Assembly (NCBI GenBank): GCA_017515635.1
Contig: JAFWFO010000015.1
Span: forward strand, 1 to 64,000
DNA length: 64,000 bases
From: Selenomonadaceae bacterium
Lineage (GTDB): Bacteria > Bacillota > Negativicutes > Selenomonadales > Selenomonadaceae
Direction: 5' to 3'
Positions 40,170 through 49,427 of the stretch are shown here, piece by piece. The stretch's first letter is position 1; each line of letters opens with the position of its first letter. The position numbers were made by a program, and so were the translations under genes. The notes below the pieces were generated by a model that was not told the DNA's origin, made no database searches, and was given only the letters and a program-made list of their open reading frames with translations.

Positions 40170-40871
40170 TCAGACGTTGTCGCCGAAAAAAATTTTTGCA
40201 AGTTCCGCGTCGCGATACGAACGAACTTTTTTAAACTCGTCACCGCCTTCGACAATGCGCCCGTCGATAAACCAAAACGGAACAATGCCAACGTTTGCCG
40301 CGCCTTGAATGTCACGTTCAAGCGCGTCGCCGAAATAAGCCGCTTCGTGCGGTTGAAGTTTCAATTTTTGGAGCGCAAGATTAAACATAATCGGCGCGGG
40401 TTTTTCAAAGCCCGTTTCTTCGCTGGTAACCATGAAGTCAATAAATTTGTCCAAGCCGAGACGCTTGAGCTTGCGATATTGAATGTGCGCGGTCATGTCG
40501 GTGCACGTGGCGATTTTGACGCCGGAAAGTTTCAGTTCGCGCAGAAAATCTTCCGTGCCGTCGTAAGGTTGCATGTTGTCCAAAAAACAATCCCAGTAAA
40601 CGTCGTACAGCTCCAAAAGGTGCACGAAAGAATTTTTGCCGAGAAGTTCCAACGCGGTTTGAATCAGCAAAACTCTGCTGTGTTGAGCGGCAGTGTCTTT
40701 GAGTCGCCCGCGAACGATTTGCCGCGCCGCCGAATAATTTTCGCGAAAAGTTTTTTCGTCGACGCCCAAATTTTCTTCGACGAACGCGCAAAATTTTTTC
40801 ATCGCAAGCGTGTCGCTCGTTTGGTAGTCGTAAAGTGTTCCGTCAATGTCGAAGATAACGCCTTTGAACAT
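40170..40871 (-). CDS. cytoplasmic HAD-family hydrolase
   Basis: A 233-residue HAD phosphatase of subclass I: motif I FDIDGTLYD (nucleophile Asp), an alpha-helical cap, motif II ATCTDMT, a lysine in GFEKPAP and motif IV YFGDALERDI. It resembles YjjG-type pyrimidine nucleotidases or phosphoglycolate phosphatases; the substrate is unknown. ATG with GAGG six bases upstream, 3 nt after the preceding gene's stop. Confidence 0.85.
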   Translation of the reverse strand: MFKGVIFDIDGTLYDYQTSDTLAMKKFCAFVEENLGVDEKTFRENYSAARQIVRGRLKDTAAQHSRVLLIQTALELLGKNSFVHLLELYDVYWDCFLDNMQPYDGTEDFLRELKLSGVKIATCTDMTAHIQYRKLKRLGLDKFIDFMVTSEETGFEKPAPIMFNLALQKLKLQPHEAAYFGDALERDIQGAANVGIVPFWFIDGRIVEGGDEFKKVRSYRDAELAKIFFGDNV

Positions 40872-40874
40872 TTT

Positions 40875-41963
40875 TTACCTCGAACGCGTGACTTTATCGC
40901 CGTAAATCGTCTTGAAGTGGTCGCGCATGGAAATCGGAATCCAACCGTTATCGAAAGCAAGTTTAATGCATTTGCTTGCCTTGTCGATGTTGCCGAGTTC
41001 GCGCTCAATGTCGTCGCAAATCACGAAGAACGCCAGACTTTTGTATTTGTTGCCGGTAATTGTGTAGTTGAGCATGGAAGTATCGCCGCCGGAATTTCCG
41101 AACGCCAAAACAGGTTGCTTGCCGATTTCGTCCGCAATGGCAACGACTTTGTTCATCTTCAAATTTTTCTGCGTCAACTGCCCGCGAATCAAATAATCGT
41201 CGTGGCGGTAAGCGTAATTGTCGGCGGAAGTGTCGCCTTGATTCGACGCAAGAATTTGCGGGTCGGTGCCGATAACGTGTCCCGTCGGAATTTTGAGCAG
41301 GTCGCAAGCCATAACGCGCATTGCGGGACGATCGCTGCCCGTGACGACGTAAACTTTGAAATCGTTCGCCTGCAGGTATTTGATGACTTCAACCATCGGC
41401 AGGTAGAAAACTTCGCCCCATTTGAGATTCGTCAAACCTTCAACGGGCTTGTTCATGAATTTTTTGACGTAAGCGGCGTATTCGTCAGGCGTCATGCCCG
41501 CGAAAACCGATTGTTGAGACTTCGCTTCGCCGAGGTCGATACCTTTGGGAAATTTGCCCGTCATGAAGTGGCCGGCGTTAATTTCGCTCTCAACCATTTC
41601 GGCATACTCGCGGTCTTCCTTCGACGGCGTGTAATCGGGGTCGTGAAGTGCGCGCTCAAGATAGAGCATCCACTCGAAGTAGCAGGGCATTGATTCTCCG
41701 ATAAAAGTTCCGTCCATGTCGAACGTCGCAATTCTGTCCTCGACGGGAATAAAATTTTTGCTCTTCGGGTTCGTCACGTCTTTGACGAATTCGACAAGTT
41801 TTTGTTGCGGCTCGGCGTTTTTCACCCAGTATTTGAAATCTTTATCCTTCTTGACTTGAATCGTCGCAATTTCCGCACGGGTCGCCGCGTCGACGAAATT
41901 AAAGCTGTAGCCGCCGAACGCGATTAAACCTGCAGTCAATGCCGCCAAAATTTTTTTCTTCAT
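40875..41963 (-). CDS. secreted HAD phosphatase, tandem paralogue 1
   Basis: The 362-residue protein has a signal peptide (cut near VDA, residue 26) and a HAD domain: motif I FDMDGTF (Asp82/Asp84), motif II VVTGSDR, motif IV FGNSGGDTSM. It is one of three adjacent paralogues that share length, signal peptide style and C terminus (HFKTIYGDKV). They look like periplasmic phosphatases acting on phosphate monoesters; the substrate is not known. ATG with GGAGG seven bases upstream. Confidence 0.82.
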   Translation of the reverse strand: MKKKILAALTAGLIAFGGYSFNFVDAATRAEIATIQVKKDKDFKYWVKNAEPQQKLVEFVKDVTNPKSKNFIPVEDRIATFDMDGTFIGESMPCYFEWMLYLERALHDPDYTPSKEDREYAEMVESEINAGHFMTGKFPKGIDLGEAKSQQSVFAGMTPDEYAAYVKKFMNKPVEGLTNLKWGEVFYLPMVEVIKYLQANDFKVYVVTGSDRPAMRVMACDLLKIPTGHVIGTDPQILASNQGDTSADNYAYRHDDYLIRGQLTQKNLKMNKVVAIADEIGKQPVLAFGNSGGDTSMLNYTITGNKYKSLAFFVICDDIERELGNIDKASKCIKLAFDNGWIPISMRDHFKTIYGDKVTRSR

Positions 41964-42023
41964 GATAAAACCTCCATAAAATTATTTTTAACGAATGAGC
42001 GCGGCGATAACGTTTGAAAAATT

Positions 42024-43091
42024 TTATTCCGAGCGCTTGACGTTGTCGCCGTAAATCGTTTTGAAATCGTCGCGCATTGAAATTGTAATCCAGCCGTTTT
42101 TGTCGGCAAGAGCTTTTGCTTTGTCCGCCTTCGCAGTGTTGCCGAATTCGCGTTCCGTGTCGTCACACAGCACAAAAAATGCCAAACTCCGATATTTATT
42201 GCCGCGCAACGAAAAATTTATCATGGAACTGTCGCCGCCGGAATTTCCGAACGCAAGGACGGGTTGCTTGCCAATTTCGCGAGCCATGTTTGAAACTTTG
42301 TTCATGTTAATATCTTTGCTGACGAATTCGCCGCGAACAACTTTATCGTCCGCCGTCAAAGTGTAATCCATGCCGTCTTTATCGCCTTGATTCGTCGCGA
42401 CGTATTTGTAATCGGTGCCAATCATGTTGTCGCTGTCGACGGGCAAAATTTCAGCCGAAACGCGCAAATAATCTCTGTCCGCGCCACTGATAAGGAAAAT
42501 TTTAAAGTCGTTGGCGTGCAGATATGAAATTACTTCGATCATCGGCAAATAAAACGCTTCGCCGACTTTCAAGTTGTCAAAACCTTCGACGGGCGTTTTC
42601 AAAAAATTTCTCGTGTAATCGGCGAATTCCGCAAAAGTCATTCCCGAAAAAACCGACGCATTCGACGCGCAATGCTTCCTGCGAACATCATTTGTCATGT
42701 TGTGATTGTAAATGGCGTCTCTAACCGCCTCGGCGTTTTCTCTGTCCTGCGCGGATGCAATATAATTCGGGTCGTCAAGCGCACGGTGCACAAACATCAT
42801 AAAATCGAAACAAAACGGCGCAGTTTCGCAAGCAATGGTTCCGTCAACGTCAAAAGCCGCAATTCTGTCCTCGACGGGGATAAAATTTTTACTCTTCGGG
42901 TTCGTCACGTCTCTGACGAATTCGACGAGTTTTTGTTTGGCGACGGAATTTTTCGCCCAATATTTGAAGTCGGAGGGACGTTTGACTTGAATCGCCGCAA
43001 TTTCGTCACGAGTCGCCGCCTCCGTCGAAATGCCGAAACTTCCGAACGCAATCAAGCCTGCAGTCAATGCCGCCAATAATTTTTTCTTCAA
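42024..43091 (-). CDS. secreted HAD phosphatase, tandem paralogue 2
   Basis: A 355-residue paralogue of its neighbours: signal peptide ending STEA, motif I FDVDGTI, motif II LISGADR, motif IV FGNSGGDSSM and the C-terminal DFKTIYGDNV. The region between motifs I and II diverges from paralogue 1 (alanine-rich cap), suggesting another substrate range. The start is TTG at 43091 with GGAGG seven bases upstream; the same leader sequence precedes the ATG of the other two copies, so a start-codon change has occurred here. Confidence 0.82.
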   Translation of the reverse strand: MKKKLLAALTAGLIAFGSFGISTEAATRDEIAAIQVKRPSDFKYWAKNSVAKQKLVEFVRDVTNPKSKNFIPVEDRIAAFDVDGTIACETAPFCFDFMMFVHRALDDPNYIASAQDRENAEAVRDAIYNHNMTNDVRRKHCASNASVFSGMTFAEFADYTRNFLKTPVEGFDNLKVGEAFYLPMIEVISYLHANDFKIFLISGADRDYLRVSAEILPVDSDNMIGTDYKYVATNQGDKDGMDYTLTADDKVVRGEFVSKDINMNKVSNMAREIGKQPVLAFGNSGGDSSMINFSLRGNKYRSLAFFVLCDDTEREFGNTAKADKAKALADKNGWITISMRDDFKTIYGDNVKRSE

Positions 43092-43109
43092 GTTAAAACC
43101 TCCGAGATT

Positions 43110-44189
43110 TTATTTTGCACGCTTAACGTTGTCGCCGTAAATTGTTTTAAATTCGTCGCGCATTGAAATGGGATTCCAGCCGCGTTTGAGAGCTAACGCC
43201 GTATCGCTCGCCGCACGTTTCGGGTTGCCGAGTTCGCGTTCCGTGTCGTCGCAAATGACGAAAAAGCTCATGCTGTTGTATTTGTTGTCCTGCAAAGTGT
43301 ATTCGAGCATTCCGCTGTCGCCGCCGGAATTTCCGAACGCAAGCACGGGTTTTTTGCCGATGTAATTGAGGATGCTGAAAATTTTCACGGTCTTGGCGTT
43401 TTCGTTTATCGGTTTGCCGGAGATGACAATTTTTTCTTTGTGGCGGTCGAAGAAATGATTTTTCGGAGCTTCATTGCCCATGCCCGTCGACGTGAAATTA
43501 AAATCCGACGCAAGAATTCTGTCAAGCGGAATCGGGATAACGTCTTTGACGAGTTCGCGAGTCGTGATCGCGCCGCAAGCCGAATCAATGTAGACTTTAA
43601 AGCCGTTGTTCGTCAGGTAGGAAATAATTTCAACCATCGGCAGATAGAACGCCTCGCCGCGTTTCAAATTCGTCAAGCCGACTTCGTTCGTCTCCATGAA
43701 CTTGCGAACGTAAGCGCGATATTCTTCGGGCGTCATGCCGGCGTAAGCGGCGGTGAGTCCCTCGAAATGAGCTTTGTTTTCGGCAGGCGTGAGCTTCTCT
43801 TTGTTCATGACTTTGGGCTGAATTTTTTTCGCAAGTTTTACAAGATCTTTCGGCGGTTGCCACGAATTGTCTTCAAGCACGCGGTAAAAAAACATCATCT
43901 CTTGGAAATACAGCGGCGCGGTCTCGCAATAAAAAGTTCCGTCCATGTCGAAAGTCGCGATTCTGTCTTCGGGCGGAATGTAATTCGGGCTGTTCGGGTC
44001 AATGGCCGCTTCGACGAACTCAGTAATTTTCTGCAACGTCGGCGAATCATCATTCCAAAATCTGAAGTCGCTTGCCTTTTCAACGTAAATCGACGCAACT
44101 TCCGCACGGGTCGCCGCCTGTGTAGAAACGCCGAAACTTCCGAAAGTGATTAAACCTGCAGCAATGGTCGCCAAAATTTTTTTACGCAT
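43110..44189 (-). CDS. secreted HAD phosphatase, tandem paralogue 3
   Basis: A 359-residue paralogue: signal peptide ending STQA, motif I FDMDGTF, motif IV FGNSGGDSGM and the C-terminal EFKTIYGDNV. In place of the T/SG(S/A)DR motif II of the other copies it reads YIDSACGAI, so the substrate-binding loop differs most in this copy. ATG with AGGAGG upstream. The gene follows acuB-like by 23 nt and lies 18 nt before paralogue 2, forming one transcription unit. Confidence 0.82.
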   Translation of the reverse strand: MRKKILATIAAGLITFGSFGVSTQAATRAEVASIYVEKASDFRFWNDDSPTLQKITEFVEAAIDPNSPNYIPPEDRIATFDMDGTFYCETAPLYFQEMMFFYRVLEDNSWQPPKDLVKLAKKIQPKVMNKEKLTPAENKAHFEGLTAAYAGMTPEEYRAYVRKFMETNEVGLTNLKRGEAFYLPMVEIISYLTNNGFKVYIDSACGAITTRELVKDVIPIPLDRILASDFNFTSTGMGNEAPKNHFFDRHKEKIVISGKPINENAKTVKIFSILNYIGKKPVLAFGNSGGDSGMLEYTLQDNKYNSMSFFVICDDTERELGNPKRAASDTALALKRGWNPISMRDEFKTIYGDNVKRAK

Positions 44190-44212
44190 GATAAAACCTC
44201 CTGAAAAATATT

Positions 44213-44866
44213 TTAACCAATCTTGACCGAGTGCATGACTTTGTAGCCGCGCTGTGCCAAAATTTTCATTGCGTCATTGAAACCCGCCGCGTTGTCGTCA
44301 AGGCGCACGACCAATTCATAGCGGTGCTCGCTCTGCCGGCAAGTGATAAAGCTGTCGATATTTATTCCGCTGTCCGCGAAAATTTTCGTTATGTCCGCCA
44401 TGACGCCGATTTTGTTGTCGACTTCCAACGTCAAACGAATTTTATCGCCGCGTGGCAAGCCCATGACTTCGATAAACGTCTTGAGAATATCCGTCGCGGT
44501 GATTATGCCGACAAGCGCGCCCACGTCCGAAATGACGGGCAGGCCGCCGACTTTGTTGTTGTACATAATCAATGCCGCTTCCTCAATCGTCGCGTCTTCG
44601 TTGACGGTGATAACTTTTTCGTGCATGATGTCGCGCACGGAAATTTTATCCAGCAACGAACGAATTTCAAATTTCGACAGCGTCGTTGCGGGACTCGGTG
44701 CCACGCGCATAATGTCGCGGTCGCTGAAGTAGCCGACAAGTTTCCCCTCGTCAACCACAAGCATTCTGTGAAATTTATGTTTCTTCATCAAGCGGTCGGC
44801 CTGTTGAATCGTCGTGTCGCTCGTCACCGAAACGGGATGTTTTGTCATTCTTGCCGCCACAAACAT
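44213..44866 (-). CDS. CBS-ACT domain protein (AcuB-like)
   Basis: The 217-residue protein has two CBS domains (about 1-60 and 75-135; RMTKHPVSVTSD, DIMHEKVITVNEDATI) and a C-terminal ACT domain (about 140-217; LTLEVDNKIGVMADIT). Such proteins sense adenine nucleotides and small effectors; AcuB takes part in acetoin/acetyl-CoA metabolism in Bacillus, but no acu genes are near. ATG with AGGAGGG upstream. Confidence 0.85.
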   Translation of the reverse strand: MFVAARMTKHPVSVTSDTTIQQADRLMKKHKFHRMLVVDEGKLVGYFSDRDIMRVAPSPATTLSKFEIRSLLDKISVRDIMHEKVITVNEDATIEEAALIMYNNKVGGLPVISDVGALVGIITATDILKTFIEVMGLPRGDKIRLTLEVDNKIGVMADITKIFADSGINIDSFITCRQSEHRYELVVRLDDNAAGFNDAMKILAQRGYKVMHSVKIG

Positions 44867-44884
44867 TTAAAACCCTCCTTCACG

Positions 44885-45778
44885 TCAACTTACATGCCTT
44901 ATCAAAAATTCAGCGATGGTACCCAAAACGTTTTCCTGTTGCCAATGTTCGTCCGCGTGTTCAGCGTCCGGTATCAGCCAACGTTCCGCCTCGATGCCGT
45001 GATTTCTCAACGCTTGGAACAGTAAATCAGTCTGCGCGGGCGAAACGACGCTGTCCGCCGTGCCGTGCATTAAAAGCATTGGCGCAGAATTTTTCGTGAT
45101 GTAATTAATCGGGTTGGCTCGCTCCGCCGAAACGGGATGCGCCAAAATTCCGCCGTCCATGCCGCCGAACGCGGGCACTCCGTTGACGAAAAGCGAAATA
45201 ACCGACCCCGGCGAATTGTACAGTTTTTGAAGTTCAACGGGGAAAGTCGCCGCCATTTGCGTCAAATCCGACATGCCGTATAAATCGACCGCCGCAACAA
45301 TTTCGCTCGACTCGTGAAGATTTTCGCCGACGTTGAAAATTTTATCGCCGTTGGTGACTGCCGCAAAAGCCGTCAGATAACCGCCCGCGCTGTCGCCGAT
45401 TACACAAATTTTTTCCGCGTCTACGTTGAATTTCTGCGCGTTCGCCTTCATGAAACGAATTGCCGATTTTACGTCCTCAATCGGTTGCGGAAATCTTGCG
45501 TTGGGAACTGTGCGATAATTTATGCTTGCCACGACGAAATTTTTTTCCGCCAAATACATTCGCAGTTGCGGCATTCGCGCTTTGTTCGCCGAAATGAATC
45601 CGCCGCCCGTCACGAAAATTACTGCGGGCAATTTTCTTTTGACTTGCGGGATAAGCAAGTCCATTTGCAAAAGCTGATACGGCGTTTCAAGCGTCGGCAC
45701 TTGCGCGTAAACAACGTCGGGCACGAAATGAATTTTCGCTCGCGTGAGCGGCACGTTTAAAATTTTGCTCTCGAACAT
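44885..45778 (-). CDS. alpha/beta-hydrolase, esterase/lipase (BD-FAE-like)
   Basis: The 297-residue protein has an oxyanion-hole motif TGGGF, nucleophile elbow GDSAGG, the acid residue in HGTADSVV and the catalytic His in DAEHADEHW. No signal peptide is seen, so it is probably cytoplasmic. The ATG at 45778 has GGAGG five bases upstream. That Shine-Dalgarno comes from a duplicated copy of the end of livF, whose GlyGly-stop codons read GGAGGTTAA. The frame is open 11 more codons through that duplicated piece, which I do not count. Confidence 0.85.
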   Translation of the reverse strand: MFESKILNVPLTRAKIHFVPDVVYAQVPTLETPYQLLQMDLLIPQVKRKLPAVIFVTGGGFISANKARMPQLRMYLAEKNFVVASINYRTVPNARFPQPIEDVKSAIRFMKANAQKFNVDAEKICVIGDSAGGYLTAFAAVTNGDKIFNVGENLHESSEIVAAVDLYGMSDLTQMAATFPVELQKLYNSPGSVISLFVNGVPAFGGMDGGILAHPVSAERANPINYITKNSAPMLLMHGTADSVVSPAQTDLLFQALRNHGIEAERWLIPDAEHADEHWQQENVLGTIAEFLIRHVS

Positions 45779-45779
45779 T

Positions 45780-45827
45780 TTAACCTCCAAGATAAGCTTT
45801 GCGAACGGCAACGTGACGTTGCATCCA
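45780..45827. repeat. duplicated livF 3' end plus inverted copy of a livM 3' segment
   Basis: 45780-45807 matches 45884-45911 (the last codons of livF, 26 of 28 identical) in the same orientation. It is followed by a 21-nt stretch (45807-45827) that is the exact inverse of 47471-47491 at the end of livM; its core is a 7-bp-arm palindrome (GCAACGT/ACGTTGC). Confidence 0.75.
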
Positions 45828-45883
45828 ATTTGTTTAGCGTTCGATTGTTCAAACGTTGTCGAAAACTAAATTTTTCTCTGAGC

Positions 45884-46594
45884 TTAACCTCCAAGATACG
45901 CCTTGCGAACGTCTTCGCTCGCGGCAAGTTCTTTCGCGTCGCCCGACAGCGTGATTCGTCCAGTTTCCAAAACGTAAGCGCGATTTGCAATCGACAACGC
46001 CATATTTGCATTTTGTTCGACGAGCAAAACCGTCGTGCCCGTCTTGTTTATGTCGACGATGATTGAAAAAATTTCGCGAATCAAAAGCGGCGCAAGTCCC
46101 ATACTCGGTTCGTCCAAAAGCAAAAGTTTCGGGCGACTCATCAAGGCGCGTCCCATTGCAAGCATTTGTTGTTCGCCGCCGCTCAATGTGCCCGCAAGCT
46201 GTGTGATACGTTCTTTCAAGCGCGGGAAACGTCCGAAAACCATTTCCAAATCTTTTTTGATTTCGTCCTTGTCGTTGCGGGTGAACGCGCCGAGTTCGAG
46301 ATTTTCAAGCACGGTCATTTCCGCAAAAATTCGGCGACCTTCGGGCACTTGGGAAATTCCTTCGCGAACAATTTTGTGCGCCGGCATTCCCGCAATATTT
46401 TTGCCGAGAAAATTTATCGCGCCGGTTTTCGGTTTGAGCAGTCCGGAAATTGTTCGGAGCGTCGTAGATTTTCCCGCGCCGTTCGCGCCGATAAGCGTAA
46501 CGATTTCGCCTTCTTCGACTGACAGGCTGATACCTTTTATCGCGTGAATCGCGCCGTAATAAACGTTGATGTCTTTGACTTCAAGCATTGCCAT
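45884..46594 (-). CDS. livF: branched-chain amino-acid ABC transporter ATP-binding protein LivF
   Basis: The 236-residue ATPase has Walker A GANGAGKST, signature LSGGEQQMLA, Walker B LLLLDEPSMGL and the H-loop replaced region LVEQNA typical of LivF. With LivG it energises uptake of leucine, isoleucine and valine (or related amino acids). ATG with GGTGGTGA upstream. Its 3' end has been partially duplicated about 104 bp downstream. Confidence 0.94.
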   Translation of the reverse strand: MAMLEVKDINVYYGAIHAIKGISLSVEEGEIVTLIGANGAGKSTTLRTISGLLKPKTGAINFLGKNIAGMPAHKIVREGISQVPEGRRIFAEMTVLENLELGAFTRNDKDEIKKDLEMVFGRFPRLKERITQLAGTLSGGEQQMLAMGRALMSRPKLLLLDEPSMGLAPLLIREIFSIIVDINKTGTTVLLVEQNANMALSIANRAYVLETGRITLSGDAKELAASEDVRKAYLGG

Positions 46595-46627
46595 AAAATC
46601 ACCACCAAAAATTTTTTCGCCGTTGAA

Positions 46628-47410
46628 TCAGTTGACTGCTTCGTCGCCGAGATAAGCGCGAATGACTTCGGGATTGTTCTGAATTTCGGCGGGCGTGCCG
46701 TCGGCGATAATCATGCCGTATTCGAGGACGTAAATTCTTTCGCAAATGCCCATGACCAAACTCATGTCGTGTTCAATCAGCAAAACCGTCAAGCCGAATT
46801 GTTTGCGTATCCAGCGAATCATTTCCATAAGTTCTTGCGTTTCCTGCGGATTCATGCCGGCGGCGGGTTCGTCAAGCAAAAGCAATTTCGGTTTGGCGGC
46901 AAGAGCACGGGCGATCTCAAGTCGACGTTGTGCGCCGTAGGGAAGATTTTTTGCGACTTCGTGCGCGTGTTCGTCGAGCTTGAAAATTTTCAGCAAGTTA
47001 AGTGCGTCGTCTTCGATTGATTTTTCTTCGCCGAAATAACGCCCGACGCGCAAGACAGTTTCAATCAAGCCGTACTTAACGTGGCAGTGATAAGCGATTT
47101 TGACGTTGTCGAGGACGCTCAATTCACTGAACAGGCGAATATTTTGGAACGTGCGAGCGACGCCGCGTTTGGTAATTTCGTAAGGCTTGAGACCGACAAC
47201 CGATTTTCCGTCGAAAATAATTTCGCCCGTCGTCGGTTGGTAAACGCCCGTTATAAGATTGAAAGCCGTTGTTTTGCCCGCGCCGTTGGGGCCGATAAGT
47301 CCGATGAGTTCGCCTTTGTCGATGTAAATGTTGAAATCCGAAACTGCCTTAAGTCCGCCGAAGACTTCCGACACGTCCGTTGTTTCGAGCAAATGTTTAT
47401 TGTCAGCCAT
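46628..47410 (-). CDS. livG: branched-chain amino-acid ABC transporter ATP-binding protein LivG
   Basis: The 260-residue ATPase has Walker A GPNGAGKTT, the LivG-specific insertion after the Q-loop (VARTFQNIRLF), a signature region reading LPYGAQRRLEIARAL and Walker B LLLDEPAAGMN, LLIEHDM. Partner of LivF. ATG with AAAGGAA upstream, 55 nt after livM. Confidence 0.94.
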   Translation of the reverse strand: MADNKHLLETTDVSEVFGGLKAVSDFNIYIDKGELIGLIGPNGAGKTTAFNLITGVYQPTTGEIIFDGKSVVGLKPYEITKRGVARTFQNIRLFSELSVLDNVKIAYHCHVKYGLIETVLRVGRYFGEEKSIEDDALNLLKIFKLDEHAHEVAKNLPYGAQRRLEIARALAAKPKLLLLDEPAAGMNPQETQELMEMIRWIRKQFGLTVLLIEHDMSLVMGICERIYVLEYGMIIADGTPAEIQNNPEVIRAYLGDEAVN

Positions 47411-47465
47411 AGAAAATTCCTTTCCGTGTTTGTTGAACTTACTTTCTTTTGCTTAAGCGACAGTC

Positions 47466-48434
47466 CTAACTGGATGCAACGTCACGTTGCCCGGAAACTT
47501 TATCGAGGAATTTTTTAATCGGCTTGAGATTGGTAAGTTCCATGTAACCGAACAATCCCTGCGGACGATAGAACATCATCAAAATCAATGCCAGCGCGTA
47601 AATTATCATGCGCACTTCGGGGAACGACGCCAATGCCGCCGAAATGAACGTGACGACGAACGCGCCTGCGATTGAGCCGGTGATTGAGCCAAGCCCGCCC
47701 ATGACGACCATAATCAGATAATTGAACGACGCCATAAACGTGAACGAAGTCGGGCTGATTAAATAAAATTGGTGAGCGAACAAGCCGCCCGCAACGCCCG
47801 CGAACGCCGCGCCGATTGTGAATGCCATGACTTTATATTTCGTCGTGTTGACGCCCATCGCCTCCGCCGCAATTTCGTTTTCGCGAATAGCAATGCAGGC
47901 GCGTCCGTGTGAAGAGTTAGCGAAATTTTTTATGAAAAACAAAGTCACGAGCATTGCGAAGAAAACCCAAGTGAAATTCGTCAAATGCGGAATGCCTTTG
48001 AAACCTGCCGCCCCGCCGACATAATCAATGTTCATGATGACGATACGAACAATTTCGCCGAGACCCAACGTCGCAATCGCCAAATAGTCGCCACGCAATC
48101 GAAGTGTCGGAAGTCCGATTAAAAATCCTAAAAATCCTGCGGCAATCGCGCCGAGAATCAACGCAACGATTAACGGCAACTCAAATTTCACCGTGGCGAC
48201 AACGCCGACATATGCGCCGACTGCCATAAAGCCCGCGTGTCCCAACGAAAATTGTCCCGTGTAGCCGTTGATTAAATTCAAACTAGCCGACAGAATGATG
48301 TTGACGCAAATTAAAATGATGTTCAGCTCCCAGAATGAGCCGATAATTTTCGCGCTTATCATCATTTGCAAAACGCCGTACAATATCATTCCGAAGACAA
48401 GCATTACCAAATCTCTTTTTCGTGCAGAGTTCAT
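47466..48434 (-). CDS. livM: branched-chain amino-acid ABC transporter permease LivM
   Basis: The 322-residue polytopic membrane protein has the LivM signatures SLNLINGYTGQFSLGHAGFMAVGAY and GDYLAIATLGLGEI, and GRACIAIRENEIAAEAMG in the cytoplasmic coupling region. It pairs with LivH to form the channel. ATG with AAAGGA upstream. Its last codons contain the 21-nt palindrome found again, inverted, below livF. Confidence 0.94.
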   Translation of the reverse strand: MNSARKRDLVMLVFGMILYGVLQMMISAKIIGSFWELNIILICVNIILSASLNLINGYTGQFSLGHAGFMAVGAYVGVVATVKFELPLIVALILGAIAAGFLGFLIGLPTLRLRGDYLAIATLGLGEIVRIVIMNIDYVGGAAGFKGIPHLTNFTWVFFAMLVTLFFIKNFANSSHGRACIAIRENEIAAEAMGVNTTKYKVMAFTIGAAFAGVAGGLFAHQFYLISPTSFTFMASFNYLIMVVMGGLGSITGSIAGAFVVTFISAALASFPEVRMIIYALALILMMFYRPQGLFGYMELTNLKPIKKFLDKVSGQRDVASS

Positions 48435-48454
48435 AAAATGTCCTTTCCGTTAAG

Positions 48455-48536
48455 AGCTTTCAGCTTTTAGCTTTCAGCTGTCAGCGGTTGAAAAAATTTT
48501 TCCCTGAAATCTGAAAGCTGACACCTGACAGCTTAA
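48455..48536. repeat. AGCTTTN heptamer inverted repeat, copy 3
   Basis: Left arm of AGCTTTC/AGCTTTT/AGCTTTC/AGCTGTC heptamers and a complementary right arm (CTGAAATCTGAAAGCTGAC type) surround an A/T-rich loop. It lies between livH and livM and its right arm overlaps the livH stop codon. It is more diverged from copies 1 and 2 than they are from each other. Confidence 0.75.
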
Positions 48537-49420
48537 ACTTTTTCGTTAGTATTCTTGCCGAAAAGTCCGCTCGGTTTAATCAGCAGAACCAAAATTAAAA
48601 TTGCAAAGGCCGCCGCGTCACGGAAAGTTGACGAAATGAAACCGGAGACCAAAGCTTCCACGACGCCCAAAACAATTCCGCCGACGACTGCGCCGGGTAA
48701 AATTCCGATACCGCCGAGAACCGCCGCAACAAACGCTTTAACGCCCGGCATAATTCCCATAAGCGGATCAATCGTGTTGTAGTAAACGCCGACGAGAACG
48801 CCCGCCGCCGCCGCAAGTGCCGAACCGATACAAAACGTCATTGAAATAACTTTGTCCGAATCAACGCCCATAAGCTGCGCGGTTTCCGTGTCGAAACTTG
48901 CCGCACGCATTGCCTTGCCGAGTTTCGTTTTCTGGACAATGTAAGTCAGCAACGCCATTAAAATTATCGTTATGCCGAAAATCATCAGCTGTTGCCCGTT
49001 GACGATAAAGCCGCCGATGTCGAAAGAAATATTCGGTATGACTTCGGGGAACGTGCGCGGCGTCGGCGTGACGAAATACATGCTTGTGTACTCAAGAAAA
49101 AACGAAACGCCGATAGCCGTAATTAACAGCGAAATGCGCGGCGCATGACGGAGCGGCTTGTAAGCAATTCTTTCGACCAACATTCCGAGAACCGCCGTCA
49201 ACGCCATTGAAATCAACAACGCGGGGAAAATCGGCATGTTGCCTATCGTGACCGCCGCGAAGCCGATATACGCCCCGACCATGTAAACATCGCCGTGCGC
49301 GAAATTAATTAACTTTATGATGCCGTAAATCATTGTGTAGCCCAGAGCAATCAGCGCGTAAATACTGCCGAGGCTCACGCCGTTTATCAGCTGCTGAACG
49401 AGTTGATGGGCAAAGTCCAT
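48533..49420 (-). CDS. livH: branched-chain amino-acid ABC transporter permease LivH
   Basis: The 295-residue membrane protein carries LivH motifs GSIYALIALGYTMIYGIIKLINFAHGD and, in the coupling loop, MRAASFDTETAQLMGVD, with GGIGILPGAVVGG near the end. The ATG follows GGAGG and a T run; that GGAGG is the 3' arm of a hairpin in the direct repeat at 49428-49483, so translation could be modulated by folding. Confidence 0.94.
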   Translation of the reverse strand: MDFAHQLVQQLINGVSLGSIYALIALGYTMIYGIIKLINFAHGDVYMVGAYIGFAAVTIGNMPIFPALLISMALTAVLGMLVERIAYKPLRHAPRISLLITAIGVSFFLEYTSMYFVTPTPRTFPEVIPNISFDIGGFIVNGQQLMIFGITIILMALLTYIVQKTKLGKAMRAASFDTETAQLMGVDSDKVISMTFCIGSALAAAAGVLVGVYYNTIDPLMGIMPGVKAFVAAVLGGIGILPGAVVGGIVLGVVEALVSGFISSTFRDAAAFAILILVLLIKPSGLFGKNTNEKV

Positions 49421-49427
49421 AAAAAAA

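Noticed and set aside
40305..41693. A 462-codon open frame on the plus strand
   Set aside because: It runs antisense to the HAD genes in their preferred codon phase, has no ribosome binding site and reads as low-complexity Val/Phe/Arg. GC-biased codon use of the real genes creates such mirror frames.
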